NCBI GenBank assembly: GCA_031380885.1
Contig: JANMXL010000012.1
Location: forward strand, 1-7,066
Length of the DNA: 7,066 bases
Source: PBB1 sp031380885
GTDB lineage: Bacteria; Pseudomonadota; Gammaproteobacteria; Burkholderiales; Burkholderiaceae_C
Direction of reading: 5' to 3'
Shown: positions 1 through 5,618 of the stretch, piece after piece
Numbering within the stretch: position 1 is the stretch's first letter
How the letters are laid out: the number at the start of each line of letters is the position of its first letter
Position numbers and translations under genes: made by a program
Notes under the pieces: model-generated
The model's input: the letters and a program-made list of their open reading frames with translations, nothing else
Databases searched by the model: none
Told to the model about the DNA's origin: nothing

Positions 1-489
1 GAGTTCTTGCGGCGCATGGGGAAGCGGTCGATCACGGTCCACACCCAGCACAAAGTGCCGCCCCTCCGGCAGGTGCAGCGCAAGGCAGATACCGGTGCGG
101 TAGCCGTAGCGGGCCTGCGCTTCCCACATCTCCGATTGGCCGGCCGAGATGTAGGTGGTCTGATCCCAGATGATGGGCACGCTCTTGCGCTTGCAGTGCT
201 GCATCACAGGGTCATTGGCGCATTTCGAGCCTTCATCAAGCGACGCGCTGAATGCGAGCGGCGCGTTGTCGATGGCGATAAACTCGGAGTCAGTCAAGAG
301 GTGGTCAATGACGGTGATCGCGGACACGGTGTCGAAACCCAGGCCACGGGCAAAACCAACGATCTCTGTTTCAAGATCGTCACGGCTTTGCGCCTCGAAC
401 ACCGATGAAAAGCCACCCTGAAGCATCAGAAACCGATCACTCCCGAACGACAGCCATTCGCTGTCTCCCCGCTGCACACCTGCAAACAT
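1..489 (-). CDS. LuxR-family quorum-sensing regulator, N-terminal autoinducer-binding domain (3' end cut by window edge)
   Basis: The 163 visible residues form the signal-binding half of a LuxR-type transcription factor; the C-terminal GerE helix-turn-helix must lie left of position 1. Family landmarks are the GLGFDT stretch (about residues 49-54), N-D-P-V at 92-95 (TraR D70/P71), the tryptophan of P-I-I-W at 108 (TraR W85), and YGYRTG at 128-133 (TraR G113). Aligned from D93 without gaps, TraR W57 corresponds to F80 and TraR Y61 to L84, so two pocket aromatics are missing. The ATG at 489 is the first start after an in-frame stop but has no clear Shine-Dalgarno. A second ATG at 426 (M22) has a GGGAG about 12-15 nt upstream and is an alternative. 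Third codon positions hold more A/T than in the central and right-hand genes. No luxI is visible, so it may be a LuxR solo, but a synthase could lie outside the window. Family assignment is secure; ligand and targets are unknown. Confidence 0.88.
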   Translation of the reverse strand, partial: MFAGVQRGDSEWLSFGSDRFLMLQGGFSSVFEAQSRDDLETEIVGFARGLGFDTVSAITVIDHLLTDSEFIAIDNAPLAFSASLDEGSKCANDPVMQHCKRKSVPIIWDQTTYISAGQSEMWEAQARYGYRTGICLALHLPEGRHFVLGVDRDRPLPHAPQEL

Positions 490-520
490 TGACAGATGGC
501 AAGCTCGACAAACCCGCAGA

Positions 521-540
521 CACTGAGATCAGAGGCAGTT
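521..540. promoter_or_regulatory. Candidate lux box (LuxR-type operator)
   Basis: The 20-mer CACTGAGATCAGAGGCAGTT has CTG at positions 3-5 and CAG at 16-18, the spacing of classic lux and cep boxes, and its perfect half-sites are ACTG-N10-CAGT. It sits between the divergent luxR-like gene and the small plus-strand gene, centred about 41 nt from each upstream ATG (489 and 571). That suggests autoregulation or control of both genes. If it acted at the usual spacing of about -42, transcription would start near the annotated ATGs, which would favour the downstream starts (426 and 631). No good -10 hexamer is evident. The assignment rests on pattern and position only. Confidence 0.45.
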
Positions 541-551
541 TGGTGACTGCC
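534..551. promoter_or_regulatory. Perfect 6-6-6 dyad overlapping the lux-box candidate
   Basis: GGCAGT-TTGGTG-ACTGCC is a perfect inverted repeat that shares its left half with the right half of the lux-box candidate. ACTG/CAGT half-sites therefore occur three times in alternating orientation (522-525, 536-539, 546-549). Its half-sites face the opposite way to a canonical lux box. It could be a second operator, or a small hairpin in the leader of either gene. Confidence 0.35.
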
Positions 552-570
552 GTGTGAAAGGCGGTGACCC

Positions 571-945
571 ATGACTCCTCCGTGGACAGTGTGTGCATGG
601 CCTCCTCTATTGTGGCAGGCTGACTCTACGATGAATTTGTGCTTGTCCCACATGCACACCCGTGTCGTGCATTCGGGCTTGTCCGATTCGCCCTGTTGTG
701 GTCAGACTTTGTGGGCAGGCAGCGGCGACGACAGCACCGCGGGCGTGGCCTGGGACTGGGTGCAACTGCATCAAGGGGTGGTCGCCATGGCAGACCCCAT
801 GGGCCTGGTGACCAACCTGACGCTGCTGGACGTGCACGGCGATCCGATCCCCGCTCTGCAGGCCACGCTGCACTTGAATGAGATCGTGCACGCGCTGCCG
901 TGGCAGACCGAGGTCGAACGCGCGCTGGCGAGGATGGCTGCCTGA
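571..945 (+). CDS. Small conserved-looking hypothetical protein divergent from luxR
   Basis: I do not recognise this 124-residue protein. Its C-terminal 70 residues look genuinely coding: codons strongly prefer G/C at the third position, and the peptide has a sensible amphipathic make-up (W-D-W-V-Q-L, then ADPMGLVTNLTLLD, then HLNEIVHALPWQTEVERAL at the end). The first 45-50 codons are poorer: rich in Cys, Trp and Pro, with many TTG, TGT and ACT codons, so the true start may be internal. ATG 571 has AAAGG at 557-561, 9 nt upstream. ATG 631 and 649 are alternatives with weaker ribosome sites. There is no signal peptide or obvious membrane segment. Because it is divergent from the luxR-like gene across a possible lux box, it may be a quorum-sensing-linked accessory protein, but this is inference. 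Confidence 0.6.
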   Translation: MTPPWTVCAWPPLLWQADSTMNLCLSHMHTRVVHSGLSDSPCCGQTLWAGSGDDSTAGVAWDWVQLHQGVVAMADPMGLVTNLTLLDVHGDPIPALQATLHLNEIVHALPWQTEVERALARMAA

Positions 946-978
946 CGCCATCTCGGTTCGCATCACTCCGGGGTGCAT

Positions 979-994
979 GACCGGTCAGCCGGTC
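979..994. terminator. Hairpin at the end of the GNAT gene
   Basis: GACCGG-TCAG-CCGGTC is a perfect 6-bp stem with a 4-nt loop. It overlaps the stop codon of the minus-strand acetyltransferase gene (985-987) and lies just beyond the end of the convergent small gene (945). It has no U-tract on either strand, so it may be a weak bidirectional terminator or a 3'-end stabiliser rather than a standard intrinsic terminator. Confidence 0.3.
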
Positions 995-1470
995 CGGCAC
1001 ATTTCGATGTGCGGGATGTGGTCTTCGAGGTAAACCTCACCGACCGGCTGAAACCCTTCCGAACGGTAGAAACTTTCCAGATGGCTTTGCGCGGACAGGC
1101 GGATGCCCTGCCCCGGAAATTCGGCCACGGCGTGCGCGATGGCGCGCTGCACCAGCTCCCGGCCGAGCCCGACACCACGACCCGCGCCGACGGACAGCAC
1201 GCGGCCGATCGCCGGCTCGGCGTACTTGACGCCAGGGGCCAGGATCCGGGCGTAGGCCAAGGGCATGCGCTGGTCGTCTGACCAGGCGGCCAGATGCCAG
1301 GCCGTCTCGTCGCGCCCGTCGACATCGAGGTAGGCGCAACGCTGCTCGACACAAAACACCTGCTGCCGCGCCATGTAGATGTACTGCAGTTCATGCACGG
1401 TGAGCGCGTCGAAACGACAGCAGCGCCAGCGGGTCGCCAGGGTGGGAGGAGTCGGCATCATCCGGATCAT
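985..1470 (-). CDS. elaA: GNAT-family N-acetyltransferase, ElaA type
   Basis: A 161-residue GNAT acyltransferase closely resembling the ElaA subgroup. Conserved blocks are R-Q-Q-V-F-C-V-E-Q near 35-43, Y-L-D-V-D-G at 47-52, the ARIL strand (74-77), and the acetyl-CoA pyrophosphate loop IGRVLSVGAGRGVGLGREL (88-106, with R98-G-V-G-L-G103). Next come S-A-Q-S-H-L-E-S-F-Y-R (126-136) and the typical ElaA ending E-D-H-I-P-H-I-E-M (149-157). The family transfers acetyl from acetyl-CoA to amines; the ElaA substrate is not known to me. The frame is open back to a GTG at 1542, directly after the permease stop. I chose ATG 1470 because ElaA proteins are about 150-160 residues and the extra N-terminus is Pro/Ser-rich and unlike the family; ATG 1461 or 1458 are also possible. 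As the last gene of the operon, 72 nt after the permease gene, it is probably co-transcribed. Confidence 0.88.
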   Translation of the reverse strand: MIRMMPTPPTLATRWRCCRFDALTVHELQYIYMARQQVFCVEQRCAYLDVDGRDETAWHLAAWSDDQRMPLAYARILAPGVKYAEPAIGRVLSVGAGRGVGLGRELVQRAIAHAVAEFPGQGIRLSAQSHLESFYRSEGFQPVGEVYLEDHIPHIEMCRTG

Positions 1471-1542
1471 GCCGTGTCGCCGACCTGTTTTTCCATGTCC
1501 GCTAGAGGCAGGTGACGACGGTGCGGCTGGTTCAGTCCGCAC

Positions 1543-2715
1543 TCAGCGCACTGCGGCCTCGTTCAAGCGCCGCGCCACCCACATCAGGCCCAGCACGGTG
1601 AGGCCCGCGCAAACCGTCAACGGCACGGCCAGGTCGGCGGCGCTCAGGGCCTCGCCCTTCAGCACACGCGCCATCAGCGTCGACTGTGCGAGGGCCGGCA
1701 CCCACAGGTGCCATGGCGATTCACCACGCTGATCGAACACCGACACCAGCGGCAGCAGCGAGACCGCGGCCAGCACCACGGTGCTGCCGGCCTGCGCCTC
1801 TTTGAAGCTCTTGCAGCGGATCGCGATCGCCATCAGCAGCGCTGACATCGCCGCGGCAAATGGCAAAAGCAACACCAGAAAAGCCAATGCCTCGCGCCAG
1901 CCGTACTGGAACATCGCCTGCAAGGTATCGCTGCGCAGCAGCCATTGCGCCGGGATGAAGCTGAAGCAACTCAGCATCGCGATCAGCACCGCCACGCTGG
2001 CGACCGCGCCCCACTTGCCCAGCACGATGGCGCTGCGGCGCGCCGGATTCATCAGCAACGGCTCCAGCGATCCGCGCTCGCGCTCACCAGCCGTGGTGTC
2101 CAGCGCCGCGTTCAGGGCGCCATAGAGCACCGCCATGATCACGAAGAACGGCAGCATGCCGGTGATCTGCGCAGCACGGGTGTGCGCGCTGGCCAGGTCG
2201 CGCTCCTGCACCTCGAAGGGCTCCAGCAGTTCAATCGCGACGCCGCGCAGCGCCAGCGTCAGCGTGGTGCGCTCCTGCGCATAGGCCGCGAGCAGCCGCC
2301 GCACCCGAGCCGTACCGGCCTGTGCCTGCGCATTGCCGCTGTCGCTGACCACCTCGATCGCCGGCGCCTCGCCGCGCTGCACCGCGGCGTCGAAGTCCTT
2401 GGGCAGCACCAGCACCGGGTCGGCCCATTTGCGCGCGCGCAGCTGCGCTTCGTAGTCGGCCGGCGGCGCCTTGACGATGCGGGTTTGCCGCTGCAGGAAG
2501 TTGACCAAGGCGGGCGCGTTCGCTGCCCCATCGACATAGACGACGCGGCCCTCCGCGCTGGCCTCGAAGCTGGCCAGCAGGGCCGACAGCGCCACCAGCA
2601 GCAACGGGCCCATCAGCACGCTGCTGAACAGCACGACCATCAGGGTGCGCCGGTCCCGCAGCGCATCGACGATCTCCTTTCGGTAGACGGCCCAGGCCGC
2701 GCGCGCGGCGCTCAT
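1543..2715 (-). CDS. ABC-2 type transporter permease, NatB-like
   Basis: A 390-residue inner-membrane permease of an ABC-2 exporter. The layout is a first membrane helix at about 26-49, a large hydrophilic, probably periplasmic domain (about 50-184), then five more hydrophobic segments near 185-205, 230-258, 275-299, 307-327 and 361-381. After the second helix comes GERERGSLEPLL (210-221), the signature seen in NatB and related ABC-2 permeases. The start ATG at 2715 overlaps the ATPase stop by 4 nt (ATGA), so translation is coupled to its partner ATPase. NatAB of Bacillus exports sodium, but many NatB relatives have other or unknown substrates, so the substrate here is not assigned. Confidence 0.9.
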   Translation of the reverse strand: MSAARAAWAVYRKEIVDALRDRRTLMVVLFSSVLMGPLLLVALSALLASFEASAEGRVVYVDGAANAPALVNFLQRQTRIVKAPPADYEAQLRARKWADPVLVLPKDFDAAVQRGEAPAIEVVSDSGNAQAQAGTARVRRLLAAYAQERTTLTLALRGVAIELLEPFEVQERDLASAHTRAAQITGMLPFFVIMAVLYGALNAALDTTAGERERGSLEPLLMNPARRSAIVLGKWGAVASVAVLIAMLSCFSFIPAQWLLRSDTLQAMFQYGWREALAFLVLLLPFAAAMSALLMAIAIRCKSFKEAQAGSTVVLAAVSLLPLVSVFDQRGESPWHLWVPALAQSTLMARVLKGEALSAADLAVPLTVCAGLTVLGLMWVARRLNEAAVR

Positions 2716-3509
2716 GCCAGCACGCCTTGTTCGGGCGGAAACGCCAACTGCACGAACGCCTCCTCGAAGTCGCTCTGCCCGGTCTGCGCCAGCAGCTCGG
2801 CGACCGTGCCCGCGGCCACGCTGCGGCCGTGCGAGACCACGACGACGTGGTCGCACAGCCGCTGGACCTCCTGCATGATGTGCGTCGAGAACACGATGCA
2901 CTTGCCCCCGCCCTCTGCGGTGCGCAGGAAACGCAGCGACTCCCGCAGACTGCGCGTGGCGGGCACATCGAGGCCGTTGGTCGGCTCGTCGAGCACGATG
3001 TTCGCCGGGTCGTGCACCAACGCGCGGGCCAGCGCGATCTTCATCCGCTCACCCTGGCTGAAGCCCTCGGTGCGGCGGTCGAGCAGCAGCTTGAAGGCCA
3101 GCATCTCGGCCAAAAACTCAGCCCGCGCCTCGGCCTGGTCACGGCCCAGACCCTGCAACGCGCCGTAGTAGACGATGTTCTCGCGCGCGGTCAGCCGCGG
3201 GTACAGCCCGCGCGCGTCGCTGAGCACGCCCATGCGCGCCAGCGCCTTGCGCGGACGACTCGCCACGTCGATGCCGTCCACCGCCATATGGCCCGCGTCG
3301 GGCGCGATCAGCCCGGCCAGCATCCGCAAGGTGGTTGTCTTGCCCGCCCCGTTCGGGCCGAGCAGGGCGGTGATGCAGCCATCGGCCGCGGTGAAGCTGA
3401 GCTGCTCGACCGCAGCGATGCCCGGCTGCGCCGGCCGGCGCGTGAGCGCATCGCGCAGGCCGCACACTGGAGATGCGAACCGCTTCGCAAGCCGGTCGAT
3501 GACGATCAC
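2712..3509 (-). CDS. ABC transporter ATP-binding protein, NatA-like
   Basis: A 265-residue cytoplasmic ATPase that powers the permease encoded next to it. Walker A is GPNGAGKT at 51-58, the region after the Q-loop reads GLYPRLTAREN (101-111) as in NatA proteins, the ABC signature is FSQGE at 150-154 (a variant of LSGGQ), Walker B is IVLDE at 171-175, the D-loop is NGLD (178-181), and the switch histidine is H210 in S-T-H-I-M-Q-E-V. The C-terminal tail (about 235-265) is the usual NatA/DrrA-like extension. The start is a GTG at 3509 that overlaps the upstream hydrolase stop (GTGA). No ATG precedes Walker A at a sensible distance, so GTG with translational coupling is well supported. Confidence 0.93.
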   Translation of the reverse strand: MIVIDRLAKRFASPVCGLRDALTRRPAQPGIAAVEQLSFTAADGCITALLGPNGAGKTTTLRMLAGLIAPDAGHMAVDGIDVASRPRKALARMGVLSDARGLYPRLTARENIVYYGALQGLGRDQAEARAEFLAEMLAFKLLLDRRTEGFSQGERMKIALARALVHDPANIVLDEPTNGLDVPATRSLRESLRFLRTAEGGGKCIVFSTHIMQEVQRLCDHVVVVSHGRSVAAGTVAELLAQTGQSDFEEAFVQLAFPPEQGVLA

Positions 3510-5044
3510 CGGGCGCCTTTCTCGACCGCCGGGGCCGCTGAATTCACCGGCTCGACGGTCACAGGCTGAAATGCGGGTGGCCGTGGAATGTCAGCAACGC
3601 ACGACGCATCGACGGCCAGCGCCGCGGCGTCGTCTGCCGCATCGATGAAGCGGAACATGACATCGCGCACGCAGCCAGTGCCCATCAGGCCATGGCCCGC
3701 TTTCGCCACCGTGAGCTGGCGCGCTTTCGGCCCGAGTGCACGCGCAACCCGGTCGGCGTGCCGCGGCGGTGTCGCCGGGTCGAGCCCGCCGCTCAGCAGC
3801 AGCGTGGCCGTCGAGGCGACGGGGACCTTGTAGAACGCCTCGGGCACTGTCCCACGCGGCCAGAAGGCGCAGGCACGCTGGCAGAGCCGCGCTGCGTGAT
3901 CGACGAACGGCGTGCTCAGCGATACCGGGTCCGCATCAGGCGCCGCGCCCGGTGCCTGCTCAGCAAGAAGGCGTGGCCCATCCTCCGCGCACAGCACGCT
4001 GAAGTGCATGCCCATCGCGACCGTGCCACCGCGTCGGCTGGACAGCGCATCGGCCAGCCCCAGCAGCGCCTCATAGCGACCCTGCGCCGCCTCGCCGATC
4101 GCCTGCGGCAGCCCGGCCGCCAGCGACGGCGCATACAGCGGCCCGCGCACCGCACCGAGCACCCGGTCGGCGTCGAGGGTGAAGGTCTCGCGCTGGCCGG
4201 TCAGCGGATGGATCGCGCTCACCGGCTTCGGCAGGCTGGCCAGCAGCGCGCGCCAATCGGCACGCAGCGCCGGATGCGCACGCTGGCAGGCCGGGCTGCG
4301 CTCGCAATCGGCGAGCACCGCGTCGAAGGCGGCCTGGGTGTCGATGCCGCCGCTGGTCGGCAGCCCCATGTCCGGCGGCGCGACGCCGTCGAGCACACTG
4401 CGCCGCAGCCGATCGGGGAACTGCCGCGCGTATTCCAGCGCCGCACGGGTGCCGTACGACGCGCCGACCAGGTTGATGCGCTCGGCGCCCAGCCGGGCGC
4501 GCACCGCGTCGAGGTCCTGCATCGCGATCGTCGTGGTGAAAAAGCGCAGGTCGCCGGCCGAAGTCAATGGCGCGGTGGTCGACAACCGCGTCAGGCAGTG
4601 CCGCAACTGCGCAAGTTGCGCGTCGAGGCCGGCCGGCTCGGCCAGCGGTGCGTGCCTGCGGTCTTCGCATTCGAGTGGCGCCGAGCGGCCGGTGCCCCGC
4701 TGATCAATGAAGACAATGTCACGCCGGTTGTTCAGCCGGGCGAACAGTGGCAGCACCGCAGGCGCCAGCGCGATCGCGCTCTGCCCCGGCCCGCCGGCCA
4801 GCAGGAACACCGGGTCGGGCAGGCGGCGGCGCGCCACCGCGGGCACCACCATGAAATGGATGTCGAGTTGCGGGCCGGTCGGCCGCGCCGCATCGAGCGG
4901 ACGCCGCACTACGCCGCAGCGCACCTCGTTGGCCAGGCCCGGCACGCGGCAGGGCGCCGTCACCTCGTCGGTCTGCGCCCACAACGCGGGCGCCCACAGC
5001 GTCGCCAGCAACGCGATCGCTGCCGACCGCCACACCCCGGTCAC
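3506..5044 (-). CDS. Secreted alpha/beta hydrolase, TAP / S33 peptidase-like
   Basis: A 512-residue alpha/beta-hydrolase resembling tripeptidyl/prolyl aminopeptidases (family S33, TAP C-terminal domain). The N-terminus is a signal peptide (hydrophobic stretch about 8-20, likely cleavage after A-L-W-A at 23), so the enzyme should act in the periplasm or outside. The oxyanion-hole motif is GGPGQS (84-89), and F-I-D-Q-R-G-T-G-R-S lies at 112-121. The nucleophile elbow is G-A-S-Y-G with S196; the acid is D422 in S-G-G-L-D-P-A-T-P-P, and H451 lies in A-G-H-G. The triad is complete, so activity is likely; substrates could be peptides or esters. Several cysteines suggest disulphides. The start is a GTG at 5044, 2 nt after the glutaredoxin stop, chosen because it sits directly before the signal peptide. 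The 3' end overlaps the ATPase start by 4 nt, tying this enzyme to the exporter. Confidence 0.9.
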   Translation of the reverse strand: MTGVWRSAAIALLATLWAPALWAQTDEVTAPCRVPGLANEVRCGVVRRPLDAARPTGPQLDIHFMVVPAVARRRLPDPVFLLAGGPGQSAIALAPAVLPLFARLNNRRDIVFIDQRGTGRSAPLECEDRRHAPLAEPAGLDAQLAQLRHCLTRLSTTAPLTSAGDLRFFTTTIAMQDLDAVRARLGAERINLVGASYGTRAALEYARQFPDRLRRSVLDGVAPPDMGLPTSGGIDTQAAFDAVLADCERSPACQRAHPALRADWRALLASLPKPVSAIHPLTGQRETFTLDADRVLGAVRGPLYAPSLAAGLPQAIGEAAQGRYEALLGLADALSSRRGGTVAMGMHFSVLCAEDGPRLLAEQAPGAAPDADPVSLSTPFVDHAARLCQRACAFWPRGTVPEAFYKVPVASTATLLLSGGLDPATPPRHADRVARALGPKARQLTVAKAGHGLMGTGCVRDVMFRFIDAADDAAALAVDASCVADIPRPPAFQPVTVEPVNSAAPAVEKGAR

Positions 5045-5046
5045 GC

Positions 5047-5412
5047 TCAAGCCAACAGCCGTTTCAACTCGCCGCTGGCGATCAACTTCGCCAGATCGTC
5101 GGCACCGCCGATCAGCACGCCCTTGACGAAGACCAACGGAAACGTCGGCCAGCCCGACCACATCTTCAGCGCCAGCCGCTCCCGCCAGCGGCTCAGGTAG
5201 CTGCCGTACTCCAGGTAATGGTGCGGCACCGCGGCAGCATCGAGCGCCTTGCGCGCCCGCTTGCAAAACGGGTTGCCGGACATGCCGACCACCAGCACCG
5301 CGTTCGACATCGACGCCGCCTGCACGTTGTGCACCACCTCGGCGTGCAGGTGTTCAACCGTGTCGCGGATGGCGGGATGCAGGCGGGATTCATCGAGCAA
5401 GGGGCGAGGCAT
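5047..5412 (-). CDS. Glutaredoxin-domain protein with an N-P-F-C active site
   Basis: A 121-residue cytoplasmic protein: a helical N-terminal extension (about 1-37) followed by a thioredoxin fold. The first strand AVLVVGMSG (38-46) leads to N-P-F-C at 47-50, where classical glutaredoxins have C-P-Y/F-C. The resolving position (C50) is kept and the usual nucleophilic cysteine is N47. Further glutaredoxin landmarks are the cis-proline motif W-P-T-F-P (88-92), V-F-V-K-G (94-98) and the glutathione-binding-like I-G-G-A-D-D-L (101-107). It is therefore probably not a standard dithiol oxidoreductase; it may be a monothiol or binding protein. The start is secure: AAGGAG lies 7 nt upstream of ATG 5412. 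It is the first gene of the operon, and its stop lies 2 nt before the hydrolase start. Confidence 0.88.
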   Translation of the reverse strand: MPRPLLDESRLHPAIRDTVEHLHAEVVHNVQAASMSNAVLVVGMSGNPFCKRARKALDAAAVPHHYLEYGSYLSRWRERLALKMWSGWPTFPLVFVKGVLIGGADDLAKLIASGELKRLLA

Positions 5413-5419
5413 CAGTGAG

Positions 5420-5426
5420 CTCCTTC
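5420..5426 (-). promoter_or_regulatory. Strong Shine-Dalgarno of the operon's first gene
   Basis: On the minus strand GAAGGAG precedes ATG 5412 with a 7-nt gap, a near-ideal ribosome binding site. It fixes the start of the glutaredoxin gene. The downstream overlapping genes have weak or no sites of their own. Confidence 0.75.
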
Positions 5427-5458
5427 GGTACTGTCGCGGGCGGTGTCGGCGAGCGACT

Positions 5459-5487
5459 AGCGTAGCCGAGTGCGCACGTCATCGAAA
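5459..5487 (-). promoter_or_regulatory. Possible sigma-70-like promoter of the five-gene operon
   Basis: On the minus strand, TTTCGA is followed after 17 nt by TACGCT, giving a leader of about 40 nt to the glutaredoxin ATG. Spacing and position fit, but both hexamers match the consensus at only about half of their positions. Confidence 0.25.
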
Positions 5488-5603
5488 CCACCGGCCGATT
5501 CGTTACCCCGTTCTCGCACAGAATTTCGGCGCCGCGACGCCGGCTCGGTTTCTGCGTTGGGGATCTCGACCCGCCACCACCTCTGATTGCAAACTGACAC
5601 GAC

Positions 5604-5608
5604 AAGGA
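5604..5608 (+). promoter_or_regulatory. Shine-Dalgarno of the potF-like gene
   Basis: AAGGA lies 10 nt upstream of ATG 5619. It supports this start, which is also the one that gives an intact signal peptide. I could not identify a convincing promoter for this gene in 5488-5603. Confidence 0.6.
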
Positions 5609-5618
5609 TCACACCACC

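Noticed and set aside
426..659. A 77-codon minus-strand frame upstream of the luxR-like gene
   Set aside because: It overlaps the luxR start in another frame, has no ribosome site or motif, and covers the divergent promoter region.
693..718. CTG...CAG pair within the small gene considered as a second lux box
   Set aside because: The spacing between the triplets is too long for a lux box and the site lies inside the reading frame.
607..1000. Two minus-strand frames antisense to the small gene at 571-945
   Set aside because: Third-position G/C bias supports the plus-strand frame, and the antisense peptides are Arg/Pro-rich without domains.
1945..3168. A 407-codon plus-strand frame across the ABC genes
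   Set aside because: It spans two well-supported overlapping ABC genes on the other strand and reads as Arg/Gln/His-rich noise.
3692..5200. A 502-codon plus-strand open frame antisense to the hydrolase gene
   Set aside because: It is Arg/Gln/His-rich with no recognisable motif and mirrors a well-conserved hydrolase; long antisense frames are expected at this GC content.
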